A DNA stretch of 64,000 nt from an uncultured Oscillospiraceae bacterium (GCA_934589145.1 CAKTNW010000006.1:1-64000); one strand, 5' to 3'; shown: positions 1-9,577, numbered from the stretch's first letter. Made by a program: numbers and translations. Notes: a model not told the origin generated them from the sequence alone.

Positions 1-843
<843 letters not shown>

Positions 844-858
<15 letters not shown>

Positions 859-878
859 TCGGAAGCAACTATCTTATA
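844..878 (+). repeat. Direct repeat, copy 1: ppdK 3' end and adjacent spacer
   Basis: These 35 bp run from the last ppdK codons through TAA and into the spacer. They recur at 5688-5722 with one mismatch (G865 versus A5709). In both places a terminator hairpin follows, but the two hairpins are unrelated in sequence. The copies bracket the leucine-rich-repeat gene. Confidence 0.93.
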
Positions 879-879
879 C

Positions 880-917
880 AGCAAGCCCCGGTCATGACCG
901 GGGCTTGCTGTTTTTTA
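880..917 (+). terminator. Rho-independent terminator of ppdK
   Basis: A perfect inverted repeat, AGCAAGCCCCGG / CCGGGGCTTGCT, spans 880-909 and is followed by a run of seven T. It lies directly behind the ppdK stop codon. Confidence 0.93.
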
Positions 918-1077
918 CAATTCAGAGAGAGTTCGGTTCTTCTGGAGCAATAAAAAGCGGCTGCCCGCTGCAACAGGCATCGCAGTGCGCCGGAGCAAAG
1001 CAGCTCGCCGCAGCTGGTCTTGGCCATATGCAATAAAAGTGACGCAAAATTTCGTTAAAATGCCAAACATATCGCTG

Positions 1078-1106
1078 TTGTCCAATCAAGCTGACAGTGC
1101 TACACT
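1078..1106 (+). promoter_or_regulatory. Putative promoter of the leucine-rich-repeat protein gene
   Basis: TTGTCC (1078-1083), a 17-bp spacer and TACACT (1101-1106) form a moderate sigma-A-like promoter about 70 bp before the start codon. The rest of the 859-1178 gap holds the ppdK terminator and no convincing gene. Confidence 0.45.
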
Positions 1107-1178
1107 TATATTGATGTGTTTTGACGTAATATGCGAGTTACTACGTTGGATACGAGAGAAACAACAGGAGGAGAGAAC

Positions 1179-4100
1179 ATGAAAAAGCGAATTTTGAGTT
1201 TGCTGATGGCCGTGCTGATGCTGGTGACGATGCTGCCGGTACAGGCGGTGGCGGCGGAGCTGACGGCATCCGACGGCCAGGAACAGCAGACGGAGCCCAT
1301 CACGGCGTTTGAGACCGAGGTGGACTTTGTGGAGGATACACAGGAACCGGTCGAGGAAGAGCCTGCCGCCGATGAGCCGGCTGATGCGGCGGAGGACGTC
1401 CAACCCGCGGAGGATGAGGAGCCGGCCGATGTGGCGGCGTTAGCTGTCGCGGAAGAAAGTGACTTCAATTTTACGGTCAATAACGGCGCGGCGACCATCA
1501 CGAAGTACAACGGTACAGGCGGTGATGTGGAAATCCCCGCGACGCTGGGCAATGTACCGGTGACGGCCATCGGCAACAGTGCGTTCAGCGGCTGCACCGG
1601 CTTGACCAGTGTGACGTTCCCGGTAAGCGTTACGAAGATCGACCGCCATGCATTCTGGAATTGCAGCAATCTCAGCAGTGTGACGCTGCCGGAGAAGCTG
1701 GAGGAGCTGAACGGCTGCGCGTTTGGCGGCACGGCGTTGACCAGCATCACGATCCCAGCGACGTTGAAAACGGTAAACATCGTGATGACCGGAAACTACT
1801 ATCGCGGGCCGTTCTATAAGAGCGAGAAGCTTGAGGCGGTGACATTTGAAGAGGAGATGACGGCAATCCCGCGGTACCTGATGAAGGACTGCGTGGGATT
1901 AAAGACCATCAACTGGGCCTCTACGGTCACCTCAATCGGCGAATATGCTTTCACCAGTTGTACAGGGTTGGAGAAGGTGGTGTTTTCGGAGAACCTGGCA
2001 ACCATCGGAAGAGCCGCGTTTGAAGGCTGCACGGGGCTGACCAGCATGGCGTTCCCCGCGAGCGTTACGAAGATCGACCGTTACGCGTTCTGGAATTGCA
2101 GCAATCTGAGCAGCGTGACGCTGCCGGAGAAGCTGGAAGAGCTGAACGGCTGCGCATTTGGCGGCACGGCGTTGACCAGCGTCACGATTCCGGCAACCTG
2201 GAAAACGGTGAATACAGAACACCGGGATGGCGACTATCGTGGGCCGTTCTACAAGAGCGAGAAGCTTGAGACGGTAACGTTTGAAGAGGGCATGACGGTG
2301 ATCCCGAGATTCCTGATGAAGGACTGCGTGGGATTAAAGACCATCAACTGGGCCTCTACGGTCACCTCAATCGGCGAATATGCTTTCACCAGTTGTACAG
2401 GGTTGGAGAAGGTGGTGTTTTCGGAGAACCTGGCAACCATCGGAAGAGCCGCGTTTGAAGGCTGCACGGGGCTGACCAGCATGGCGTTCCCCGCGAGCGT
2501 TACGAAGATCGACCGTTACGCGTTCTGGAATTGCAGCAATCTGAGCAGCGTGACGCTGCCGGAGAAGCTGGAAGAGCTGAACGGCTGCGCATTTGGCGGC
2601 ACGGCGTTGACCAGCGTCACGATTCCGGCAACCTGGAAAACGGTGAATACAGAACACCGGGATGGCGACTATCGTGGGCCGTTCTACAAGAGCGAGAAGC
2701 TTGAGACGGTAACGTTTGAAGAGGGCATGACGGTGATCCCGAGATTCCTGATGAAGGACTGCGTGGGATTAAAGACCATCAACTGGGCCTCTACGGTCAC
2801 CTCAATCGGCGAATATGCTTTCACCAGTTGTACAGGGTTGGAGAAGGTGGTGTTTTCGGAGAACCTGGCAACCATCGGAAGAGCCGCGTTTGAAGGCTGC
2901 ACGGGGCTGACCAGCATGGCGTTCCCCGCGAGCGTTACGAAGATCGACCGTTACGCGTTCTGGAATTGCAGCAATCTGAGCAGCGTGACGCTGCCGGAGA
3001 AGCTGGAAGAGCTGAACGGCTGCGCATTTGGCGGCACGGCGTTGACCAGCGTCACGATTCCGGCAACCTGGAAAACGGTGAATACAGAACACCGGGATGG
3101 CGACTATCGTGGGCCGTTCTACAAGAGCGAGAGGCTTGAGACGGTAACGTTTGAAGAGGGCATGACGGTGATCCCGAGATTCCTGATGAAGGACTGCGTG
3201 GGACTGACCTATGCGTTCATTCCGGACAGTGTGACCAGCGTGGGTGAAAATGCGTTCACGAACTGCCCCAATGCGGTGTTGTACACAAAGCTGAATTCGG
3301 CCGCTACGATTTACGCCATTGAAAACGGTTTACTCTTTGTTGCCACCGATGGCGGCACGGCGACCTCCAGCAAGGTGCTGGATCGGACGAAGAGCCGCTT
3401 CTACGCGGACGTTAACAGCATCCAGAGCAACGGCTACATGACGGTTACCGTTACCGTCTCTGTTCCGGAGGACACCTGGGCCACGATCTCCAACCAGAAG
3501 GTGAAGATCCGGATCCCCGCGCAGACGGAGCTGGAGCAGAGCTCGCTGAAGGTCAACGATGTTCTGTGCCAGAACTTTGAAGAGGTGGACGAGGCGGGTA
3601 AGGCCATTGTGATCCCCCTGACGGAGCGGGAGTCCACCATCCGGTTCTACGTCAAGCTTACCGGACAGGGCGATATGGCCGGCTATGCCGCGCTGCTGTA
3701 CAAGGAAAAGGATAAGAGCGACATGGAGATCATCGGCATTCTGAATGAGAAGGTGGTTTCCCTGTCCATTACCGGGCCGGAGGTGACCGGAACGAATACT
3801 GTCGCAGTTGAGGGCGTCGCGCCGGCAGACGGCGTGGTGACCATTCAGCTGGATGGCGAGACGGTGGACACCGTAACGGCCAATAAGGCGGGCGCCTATC
3901 AGTGCACGGTGACGCTGCCAAATCAGACCGATAATGCATATACCATCACGGCGTCCTGCGCCGGCACTGATGGTGAGACCCTGACGGCGTCCCATGTCGT
4001 CTATTATCAGGCGTCTGTGCCTGTGCTGACGAAGTTTACCCTGTTTGTGGAAGGCCACGGTATGCAGGAGGTGGATCTGCTGAAATACCACAGCCAGAAT

Positions 4101-5669
4101 ATCCGCCCGTCGGTGGGATATTATCTGACGCTGCCGCCCTATCGTTTTGAGGTGGCCTTTGAAAACGGCGAGTCTTTGCGATCTGTTTATGTGACCAGCA
4201 CGAAAAACAACGTGAAAAAGGTCATGGAGGCCAAGTACGACAGTGAGGCAGGCTGCTATGTGGCAGAGGGCTATTTTGACGAGAACAATCACGCCTATGT
4301 GCCGGGCAATCTGTCGGTGGAATACAATCTGACCCGGCAGGATATCCGCGTGGGCGAGGTTGTGGACTGGGAGAAGGTCGGCAGTCAGTCCGATGCAGCC
4401 CTGAAAAACGCGAAGGTCAGCAATACGGTGACCGCTATGGGCAATAGCGGTACGATCGATCTCAGCGATGTCAATAAGGAACTGCAGGATGTCGTTTTGG
4501 ATTATATCATTGAAAGCTATGACAAAATGACAGAGAACGACGTCACCAAGCTGTCGGATCTGGTAGAGCTCGCAAAAACGGCAAAGAATGTATATTCATA
4601 TATCATTCCAGGATTGGATGATGAAAAATATATACTGACCTTGGATATGAGAGACCCCGGTTCCTATTTTATGATCGTTGCGGATGGTATGGAGGTCGGC
4701 AGTACGATCACAAAATTCAGGCTTTCCATGGCGGATTCGATTGGAAATCCCAATTATGTAGAATTGTCGGATTTGGCAGATACGCTGGGGAACATGTCGA
4801 CGGTGGCAAATCTGTTCTACAAGACCTATAATATCTATGATGATTACGACAAGCTGTGTAGTGAGATCTCACAGTCCAATACCATCACGGACAAGAGCGA
4901 AGCAATGAGGCGAGCGGGTGAATTGAGAGATGACCGCATTTGCTTTACATTGATAACGACAATGCTTCCTCTGCTAGTGGCGGGCGGCGTAATGGCTGGA
5001 CCGACTATCCTGTTTACGGCGATGATTGGTGGAATGGTGGCGCTGTCCGATATTTTCTGGCAGATGCGTGTTTCGCAGATCAAGGGCGAGAACTACGGCA
5101 TAAACTGGTACATCGACCCCAGCGGTGTTGTTGCAGACGCAGCGACCGGTAAGCCTTTGGCCGGCGTGACAGCAACGGCGTATTGGGTTCCGGCCGATGA
5201 GGATAAAGAGCTGATGGATCAAGAACCTGCTGATGACGATTATGGCACCCAGTGGGAGGGCGCGGATTACAGCAACGAAAACCCGCAGCAGACCGACGGA
5301 AATGGCTGGTACCAGTGGGATGTTCCGGAAGGCTGGTGGCGCGTGAAGTACGAAAAGCCCGGTTATGAGACTGCTTGGAGCGATTGGATGCCGGTACCTC
5401 CGCCTCAGATGAACGTGAACATTGCCCTGAAGCGTGTCTATGCCTGGGGTGATGTCAACGGTGACAAGCAGATCACGATCACGGATGTGGAGTGTCTGTA
5501 CCACGTTTTGACAACCTCCGAGTACCAAGGGCAGATCGACAAGACGCGCCCGGATTACGAGGCATGCCTTGCGCTGGCGTTGGACATCAACGGCGACGGT
5601 ACCGTGGACGTCTACGATCTCCAGCGGCTGTACGAATATGTCAGCCTGGGAAAGAAGCTTGAGGTCTGA
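1179..5669 (+). CDS. Secreted BspA-type leucine-rich-repeat protein with C-terminal dockerin
   Basis: 1496 residues. I chose ATG 1179, not the upstream in-frame ATG at 1131, because AGGAGGAG sits 6-13 bp before it and it opens a clear signal peptide (MKKRILSLLMAVLMLV, cut near AVAAE). An acidic Glu/Asp/Pro linker follows, then BspA-type LRR_5 repeats (roughly residues 100-700). These contain a 145-residue unit present three times almost identically, plus an older diverged copy. Next come beta-sandwich domains and a helical region with a hydrophobic hairpin (about 4930-5064). A carboxypeptidase-regulatory-like domain (PSGVVADAATGKPLAGVTA) comes before a dockerin with two calcium loops, DVNGDKQITITD and DINGDGTVDVYD. 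BspA repeats usually mediate adhesion and a dockerin should dock onto a cohesin scaffold, but no cohesin is in this window. The 4400-5000 stretch is visibly more AT-rich than the neighbours. Confidence 0.9.
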   Translation: MKKRILSLLMAVLMLVTMLPVQAVAAELTASDGQEQQTEPITAFETEVDFVEDTQEPVEEEPAADEPADAAEDVQPAEDEEPADVAALAVAEESDFNFTVNNGAATITKYNGTGGDVEIPATLGNVPVTAIGNSAFSGCTGLTSVTFPVSVTKIDRHAFWNCSNLSSVTLPEKLEELNGCAFGGTALTSITIPATLKTVNIVMTGNYYRGPFYKSEKLEAVTFEEEMTAIPRYLMKDCVGLKTINWASTVTSIGEYAFTSCTGLEKVVFSENLATIGRAAFEGCTGLTSMAFPASVTKIDRYAFWNCSNLSSVTLPEKLEELNGCAFGGTALTSVTIPATWKTVNTEHRDGDYRGPFYKSEKLETVTFEEGMTVIPRFLMKDCVGLKTINWASTVTSIGEYAFTSCTGLEKVVFSENLATIGRAAFEGCTGLTSMAFPASVTKIDRYAFWNCSNLSSVTLPEKLEELNGCAFGGTALTSVTIPATWKTVNTEHRDGDYRGPFYKSEKLETVTFEEGMTVIPRFLMKDCVGLKTINWASTVTSIGEYAFTSCTGLEKVVFSENLATIGRAAFEGCTGLTSMAFPASVTKIDRYAFWNCSNLSSVTLPEKLEELNGCAFGGTALTSVTIPATWKTVNTEHRDGDYRGPFYKSERLETVTFEEGMTVIPRFLMKDCVGLTYAFIPDSVTSVGENAFTNCPNAVLYTKLNSAATIYAIENGLLFVATDGGTATSSKVLDRTKSRFYADVNSIQSNGYMTVTVTVSVPEDTWATISNQKVKIRIPAQTELEQSSLKVNDVLCQNFEEVDEAGKAIVIPLTERESTIRFYVKLTGQGDMAGYAALLYKEKDKSDMEIIGILNEKVVSLSITGPEVTGTNTVAVEGVAPADGVVTIQLDGETVDTVTANKAGAYQCTVTLPNQTDNAYTITASCAGTDGETLTASHVVYYQASVPVLTKFTLFVEGHGMQEVDLLKYHSQNIRPSVGYYLTLPPYRFEVAFENGESLRSVYVTSTKNNVKKVMEAKYDSEAGCYVAEGYFDENNHAYVPGNLSVEYNLTRQDIRVGEVVDWEKVGSQSDAALKNAKVSNTVTAMGNSGTIDLSDVNKELQDVVLDYIIESYDKMTENDVTKLSDLVELAKTAKNVYSYIIPGLDDEKYILTLDMRDPGSYFMIVADGMEVGSTITKFRLSMADSIGNPNYVELSDLADTLGNMSTVANLFYKTYNIYDDYDKLCSEISQSNTITDKSEAMRRAGELRDDRICFTLITTMLPLLVAGGVMAGPTILFTAMIGGMVALSDIFWQMRVSQIKGENYGINWYIDPSGVVADAATGKPLAGVTATAYWVPADEDKELMDQEPADDDYGTQWEGADYSNENPQQTDGNGWYQWDVPEGWWRVKYEKPGYETAWSDWMPVPPPQMNVNIALKRVYAWGDVNGDKQITITDVECLYHVLTTSEYQGQIDKTRPDYEACLALALDINGDGTVDVYDLQRLYEYVSLGKKLEV
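1881..3185 (+). repeat. Three 435-bp tandem repeats inside the leucine-rich-repeat gene
   Basis: Units begin at 1881, 2316 and 2751, each marked by ATGAAGGACTGCGTGGGA, and a partial fourth unit begins at 3186. The second and third units are almost identical at DNA level; one difference is GAGAGG near 3130 against GAGAAG. The period is 145 codons, so copy-number change keeps the frame. The 1446-1880 stretch is a diverged older copy. Confidence 0.95.
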
Positions 5670-5687
5670 CGGAGCGCTATCTTTGCC

Positions 5688-5722
5688 AAGGACGCGCAGT
5701 AATCGGAAACAACTATCTTATA
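5688..5722 (+). repeat. Direct repeat, copy 2 of the ppdK 3' end
   Basis: This matches 844-878 at 34 of 35 positions, yet no ppdK gene precedes it. The match begins 19 bp after the stop codon of the leucine-rich-repeat gene. GCC precedes both copies, with an extra ATC codon in copy 1. Confidence 0.93.
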
Positions 5723-5756
5723 AAAGGACGCCCTGCGATGCAGGGCGTCCTTTTTG
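5722..5756 (+). terminator. Terminator behind the leucine-rich-repeat gene
   Basis: The stem AAAAGGACGCCCTGC (5722-5736) pairs with 5740-5754 across a 3-base loop, and the 3' arm ends in a T run. It differs entirely from the terminator that follows copy 1 of the flanking repeat. Confidence 0.92.
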
Positions 5757-5786
5757 CGAATTCCCCCATTTGCGGAAACGGCGCAG

Positions 5787-5815
5787 TTGACGCGGCGCAA
5801 AATTCATGTTAAAAT
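5787..5815 (+). promoter_or_regulatory. Putative promoter of the TetR regulator gene
   Basis: TTGACG (5787-5792), a 17-bp spacer and TAAAAT (5810-5815) lie about 40 bp upstream of the chosen start codon. Confidence 0.6.
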
Positions 5816-5853
5816 ATAATTGTAATTATTGACCGTCTATGGAGGAGCCGGAT

Positions 5854-6546
5854 ATGGTAGAAGTAACCCCCAAAAAGGAAAAAAAGGTCGCCCGCATGCG
5901 GAAATACCTGATCGAGGAGACCGAGGGACTGATTCAAAGCGAAGGGTTCCAGGCGGTAACGCTGCGCAAGATCGGCGATGAGACCGGCTACAATACCGCC
6001 ACGATCTATAACTATTTCAAGGATCTGAACGAGCTGCTGCTGTACTCCTCCGTCAAGCTGTTGAAAAGCTATAACCGGGAGCTCTCTTCCCGGCTGGACA
6101 GCGCTATGAACGCGGTGGAGCGGTATATCTGCGTGTTCCAGATCTTCTGCAAGCACACCTTCGACCGGCCGGAGATCTACTACAACATGTTCTACGGCAA
6201 GCACGGCAAAAATCTGGGCGAGATCCTGTCGGATTACTACACCCTGTTCCCGGAGGAGTGGGGCGATTATGACGAGGCGGTCACCAATATGCTGCGCTGC
6301 GGCGATATCATCGAGCGTGAGCACTATATTACCGACCCCATCTGGAAAGAGGGCTTTATTTCCCAGGAGGACGCACAGCACCTGGCGGAGCTGGCGATTT
6401 TCGCCCACGAGTATCTGCTGAGAGAGCTGTGTGAACACAAGGAGGGCACGGACGCAGCGGCGCAGGCGGCGCGCTATAAGGATAACATGCTCTATCTTCT
6501 GCGGAAGATGCTGCTGCCGGGGGTCGAATGTACCGCACTGGCCTGA
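5854..6546 (+). CDS. TetR/AcrR-family transcriptional regulator
   Basis: 230 residues from ATG 5854. I chose this start because GGAGG lies 8 bp before it; the ATG at 5839 would put that ribosome binding site inside the gene. The N-terminus is lysine-rich, followed by a TetR helix-turn-helix (LIQSEGFQAVTLRKIGDETG, then TATIYNYF). The remaining all-helical region (about residues 65-230) would bind an unknown effector and form the dimer. The gene ends at its own terminator. It stands directly upstream of the symporter promoter, where an array of short imperfect palindromes overlaps the -10 and -35 boxes. Control of the symporter/aminotransferase pair is therefore the simplest inference. Confidence 0.9.
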   Translation: MVEVTPKKEKKVARMRKYLIEETEGLIQSEGFQAVTLRKIGDETGYNTATIYNYFKDLNELLLYSSVKLLKSYNRELSSRLDSAMNAVERYICVFQIFCKHTFDRPEIYYNMFYGKHGKNLGEILSDYYTLFPEEWGDYDEAVTNMLRCGDIIEREHYITDPIWKEGFISQEDAQHLAELAIFAHEYLLRELCEHKEGTDAAAQAARYKDNMLYLLRKMLLPGVECTALA

Positions 6547-6602
6547 GCTGCTGCATCTAAATCGCACCGCCAGGCAATAGAATATGGATTTGACGCGAAG
6601 AA

Positions 6603-6632
6603 CGGCACAGACTTCTGTGCCGCTCTTTTTTT
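6603..6632 (+). terminator. Terminator of the TetR gene
   Basis: CGGCACAG (6603-6610), a 4-base loop and CTGTGCCG (6615-6622) are followed by CTC and a run of T. Confidence 0.9.
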
Positions 6633-6740
6633 GATAAAAATAGCAAAATTTTAACAAAGTAGTAATTTTAATGCAAAGAATCCAGAGAATTTTGATAAAA
6701 TATGTGGAAATACGTCTCAAATTGTAAAATATGCCAAAAA

Positions 6741-6811
6741 ATCGTGATTACTTTTTACTTGATATTAACCGCGATTTACATTATAATCGTGATTAGATAA
6801 AAACCGTGATT
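6741..6811. promoter_or_regulatory. Operator-like array of four short palindromes
   Basis: Four related 10-mers with the pattern AAyCGyGATT occur near 6740-6749, 6768-6777, 6785-6794 and 6802-6811. The AATC...GATT form is an imperfect palindrome. The last three are spaced about 17 bp apart. Two of them fall in the spacer and on the -10 box of the symporter promoter, as expected for repression by the adjacent TetR protein. The rest of the 6547-6873 gap is AT-rich with no gene. Confidence 0.6.
6759..6787 (+). promoter_or_regulatory. Putative promoter of the symporter/aminotransferase operon
   Basis: TTGATA (6759-6764), exactly 17 bp and TATAAT (6782-6787) give a strong match to the vegetative consensus, about 90 bp before the symporter start. 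Confidence 0.75.
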
Positions 6812-6873
6812 TGAAAATCTGACTTTTCACAGGAAAAGAGACGAGGCGATCAAAAAGAAACGGAGGTAACAAC

Positions 6874-8130
6874 GTGAAAAATGTATTGAAGAAGTGGACA
6901 GGTCTCTCACTGTACGTTCAGATCTTCATCGGTCTGGGCCTGGGCATTGCCTGCGGCCTGATCTTCGGTGAACGCATGAGCGTACTCAGCCCCGTGGGTG
7001 ATATCTTCCTGCGGCTGATGAAGATGGTCATCGTGCCGGTGGTGTTCTTCTCCCTGATCGGCGGTGTGGCCAGTCTGGCCTCCGCCGCCAAGCTGCGGCG
7101 CATTGGCATCAAGACGATTTTGCTGTTTCTGGGCTCCTCTGCCATTGCCGGCGCCATCGGCCTGACGCTGGTGAACATCATCAAGCCCGGCGCCAACTTT
7201 GCCATGGAGATCCCCGAGGGCACCATGACCGGCAGCGAGCTGCCGAACTTCGTGGACATGGTGGTGGAGGCCGTGCCCACAAACATCATTCAGGCCATGG
7301 CCGAAGCCAATATGCTGCAGATCATCTGCTTCGCCATCTTCTTCGGTGTGGCGCTGCTAGCCCTGGGCGATGCGGCCAAGCCGGTGGTCAAGGCCATCGA
7401 CGTGTGCGCCAACGCCATGTACAAGATCACCGCGTGGGTCATGCAGGTCAGCCCCTACGCCATCTTCTGCATCATGGCACAGGTCACCGGTTCCTTCGGC
7501 GGCGCGGTGCTGCTGCCCATGGGCAAGTTCCTGCTCTGCATGTATCTGTCCGTGTTCCTGCACATGTTCCTCTGCTATCCCCTGCTGCTGCGGGGCATCG
7601 GCCATGTGAACCCCGTCAAGTTTGCCAAGAAGGCGTTCCGCTCCTGGATCGTGGCCTTCTCCCTGTGTTCCTCCTCCGCCACGCTGCCTGTGACGCTGGA
7701 GGTGGCGGACGACCTGGGCGTCCCCCGCGAGACGGCCTCCTTCATCTGTCCCCTGGGCGCCACGGCCAACATGAACGGCTCCTGCATCCACTTCGCCACG
7801 GTGGTCATGTTCGTGGCCCAGATCTACGACATCAATATGCCCCTGTCCTCCCAGATCTCCATGCTGCTGACGGCGGTGCTGATGTCCGTGGGCTGCGCGG
7901 CCATTCCCAACGCGGCGCTGGTGCTGTCCGTGGGTCTGCTGGGCGGCATGGGCGTTCCCTCCGAGCCGCTGCTGATCGTCACCGGTATGTACCGCTTGGT
8001 CGATCAGGCCGAGACCTCCACCAACTGCACCGGCGACCTGGTGGCAGCCGTCGTGGTCTCCGCCACGGAAAAGGATCTGGACGTGGCGCAGTACAACGCC
8101 CCCAGCATGTTCTCCAACAAGGTGTCCTGA
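6874..8130 (+). CDS. Dicarboxylate/amino-acid:cation symporter (DAACS family) with atypical substrate site
   Basis: 418 residues, the usual length for the GltPh/GltP/SstT family. ATG 6874 follows CGGAGGTAACAAC. These inner-membrane proteins import acidic or neutral amino acids or dicarboxylates with sodium or protons, using two re-entrant hairpins. The hairpin-1 serine motif is SSSATLP (about residues 265-271). The family's NMDGT motif reads NMNGS here (299-303), so the acidic sodium ligand is Asn301. In the last helix, DQAETSTNCTGD (377-388) aligns with DMGRTMVNVTGD of GltPh. Asp377, Asn384 and Asp388 are kept, but the arginine that holds the side-chain carboxylate of aspartate (R397 in GltPh) is Glu380. 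The substrate is therefore unlikely to be an acidic amino acid; an amine-bearing or neutral one is inferred. The next gene is an aminotransferase. Confidence 0.92.
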   Translation: MKNVLKKWTGLSLYVQIFIGLGLGIACGLIFGERMSVLSPVGDIFLRLMKMVIVPVVFFSLIGGVASLASAAKLRRIGIKTILLFLGSSAIAGAIGLTLVNIIKPGANFAMEIPEGTMTGSELPNFVDMVVEAVPTNIIQAMAEANMLQIICFAIFFGVALLALGDAAKPVVKAIDVCANAMYKITAWVMQVSPYAIFCIMAQVTGSFGGAVLLPMGKFLLCMYLSVFLHMFLCYPLLLRGIGHVNPVKFAKKAFRSWIVAFSLCSSSATLPVTLEVADDLGVPRETASFICPLGATANMNGSCIHFATVVMFVAQIYDINMPLSSQISMLLTAVLMSVGCAAIPNAALVLSVGLLGGMGVPSEPLLIVTGMYRLVDQAETSTNCTGDLVAAVVVSATEKDLDVAQYNAPSMFSNKVS

Positions 8131-8185
8131 CGCCATATCCCCCATCAGAATCAACCAAACCGATCATAAGAAAGGATGTATTATC

Positions 8186-9535
8186 ATGACGTATCAAGAA
8201 GCGCTGCAGAAGTCCCGCGAGGTGTACATGGCCCGCACCCCCAAGTCCAAGGCCGCGTTTGAGGAGGCCCGGAAGTACATGGCCGGCGGCGAGTGCCGTT
8301 CCATCGCCTGCTTCGACCCCTACCCCTTCACCGTGGAGTACGGCGAGGGCTGCCGTATCCACGATCTGGACGGCAATGTGTACATCGACTTCCTGAACAA
8401 CTATACCTCCCTCATCCACGGCCACGCCCATCCCGCGCTGACCAAGGCCATTGCCGAGGCCGCCGCCAAGGGTACCGCCTGCCCCGCCGGTATTCCCGAG
8501 CAGGTGGAGCTGGCCAAGATCATCACCAGCCGCATGGAGCATGTGGATCTGATCCGCTTCTGCAACTCCGGCACCGAGGCCACCATGTTCGCCGTCCGCG
8601 CTGCCCGCGCCTACATGAAGCGTGACGGCGTCATCAAGATGCTGGGCGGCTACCACGGCACCCATGACGTGGTGGAGTTCAACGTCAGCCCCAAGATCGC
8701 GCCGGGCGTGGATCTGCTGAAGCCCATCGCCAACGAGCCCGGCGTCCCCAACGCCTCCGGCGAGACCGTGTATATCGCCCGCTACAACAGCCTGGAGGAC
8801 GTGGAGAACATTCTCAAGAAGGATGCCGACAAGATCGCCTGCATCCTGGTGGAGCCGTTCCTGGGCACCACCGGCATGATCCCCTCCAAGCCCGGCTATC
8901 TGAAGGGCCTGCGTGAGCTGGCCGACAAGTACGGCGTGCTGCTGATCATCGACGAGGTGCAGGGCTTCCGCCTGTCCACCGGCGGCGCCCAGAAGAAGTT
9001 CGGTGTCCGCGCCGACCTGTGCTCCTTCGGCAAGATCATCGGCGGCGGTCTGGCCGTGGGCGCCTTCGGCGGCCGTGCCGACATCATGAAGCTGTACGAC
9101 CACTACAACAATGAGTTCCCCCTGCAGCAGAGCGGCACCTTCAACGGCAACCGTCCCACCATGGCCGGTGGTATCGCCGCCATGAAGCTGCTGGACGAGG
9201 CGGCCTTTGAAAAGCTGGATGCCCTGGGCAAGCGGCTGCAGGACGGCATGGAGAAGGCCATTGCCGAGCGTGATGTGGCGATGTCCGTCACCCGCGAGGG
9301 CTCTCTGCTGAACATCCACTTCTCCAAGGAAGCCCCCTATGACTACGAAACGGCTTACGCCGACAAGAAGTCTCCGGTGGCAGCCCTGTGGTATCTGGAG
9401 ATGCTCAACGGCGGTATCTTCCCGGCACACCGCGGCCTGTTCGTGATCTCTACGGTCATGACCGAGGCAGAGGTCGACAAGGCCATCGAGGTCTTTGCCC
9501 ACTCCCTGGATGTCATCAAGCCCTACATGGCATAA
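8186..9535 (+). CDS. Class III PLP-dependent aminotransferase (glutamate-1-semialdehyde aminomutase-like)
   Basis: 449 residues; ATG 8186 has AGAAAGGA upstream. Class III enzymes move an amino group, often a terminal or beta amino group, between amino acids and 2-oxo acids with pyridoxal phosphate. Visible features are the phosphate-binding CNSGTEATMFAVRAAR, the GGYHGTHD loop, IIDEVQGFR with the PLP-ring aspartate, and SFGKIIGGG with the Schiff-base lysine. The overall order resembles HemL, but no haem genes are nearby. The partner is the symporter 55 bp upstream, so a catabolic role on the imported amino acid is more likely than tetrapyrrole synthesis. The exact substrate cannot be read from the sequence. 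Confidence 0.9.
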   Translation: MTYQEALQKSREVYMARTPKSKAAFEEARKYMAGGECRSIACFDPYPFTVEYGEGCRIHDLDGNVYIDFLNNYTSLIHGHAHPALTKAIAEAAAKGTACPAGIPEQVELAKIITSRMEHVDLIRFCNSGTEATMFAVRAARAYMKRDGVIKMLGGYHGTHDVVEFNVSPKIAPGVDLLKPIANEPGVPNASGETVYIARYNSLEDVENILKKDADKIACILVEPFLGTTGMIPSKPGYLKGLRELADKYGVLLIIDEVQGFRLSTGGAQKKFGVRADLCSFGKIIGGGLAVGAFGGRADIMKLYDHYNNEFPLQQSGTFNGNRPTMAGGIAAMKLLDEAAFEKLDALGKRLQDGMEKAIAERDVAMSVTREGSLLNIHFSKEAPYDYETAYADKKSPVAALWYLEMLNGGIFPAHRGLFVISTVMTEAEVDKAIEVFAHSLDVIKPYMA

Positions 9536-9577
9536 CGGCCTTTCTGTCCATTTCCGATTTCCTCTGCACCGCAGAAC

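Noticed and set aside
8186..9535. Glutamate-1-semialdehyde aminomutase (hemL) in haem synthesis
   Set aside because: The protein is HemL-like in order, but no other tetrapyrrole gene is present and it is co-transcribed with an amino-acid symporter. A catabolic class III aminotransferase is more likely.
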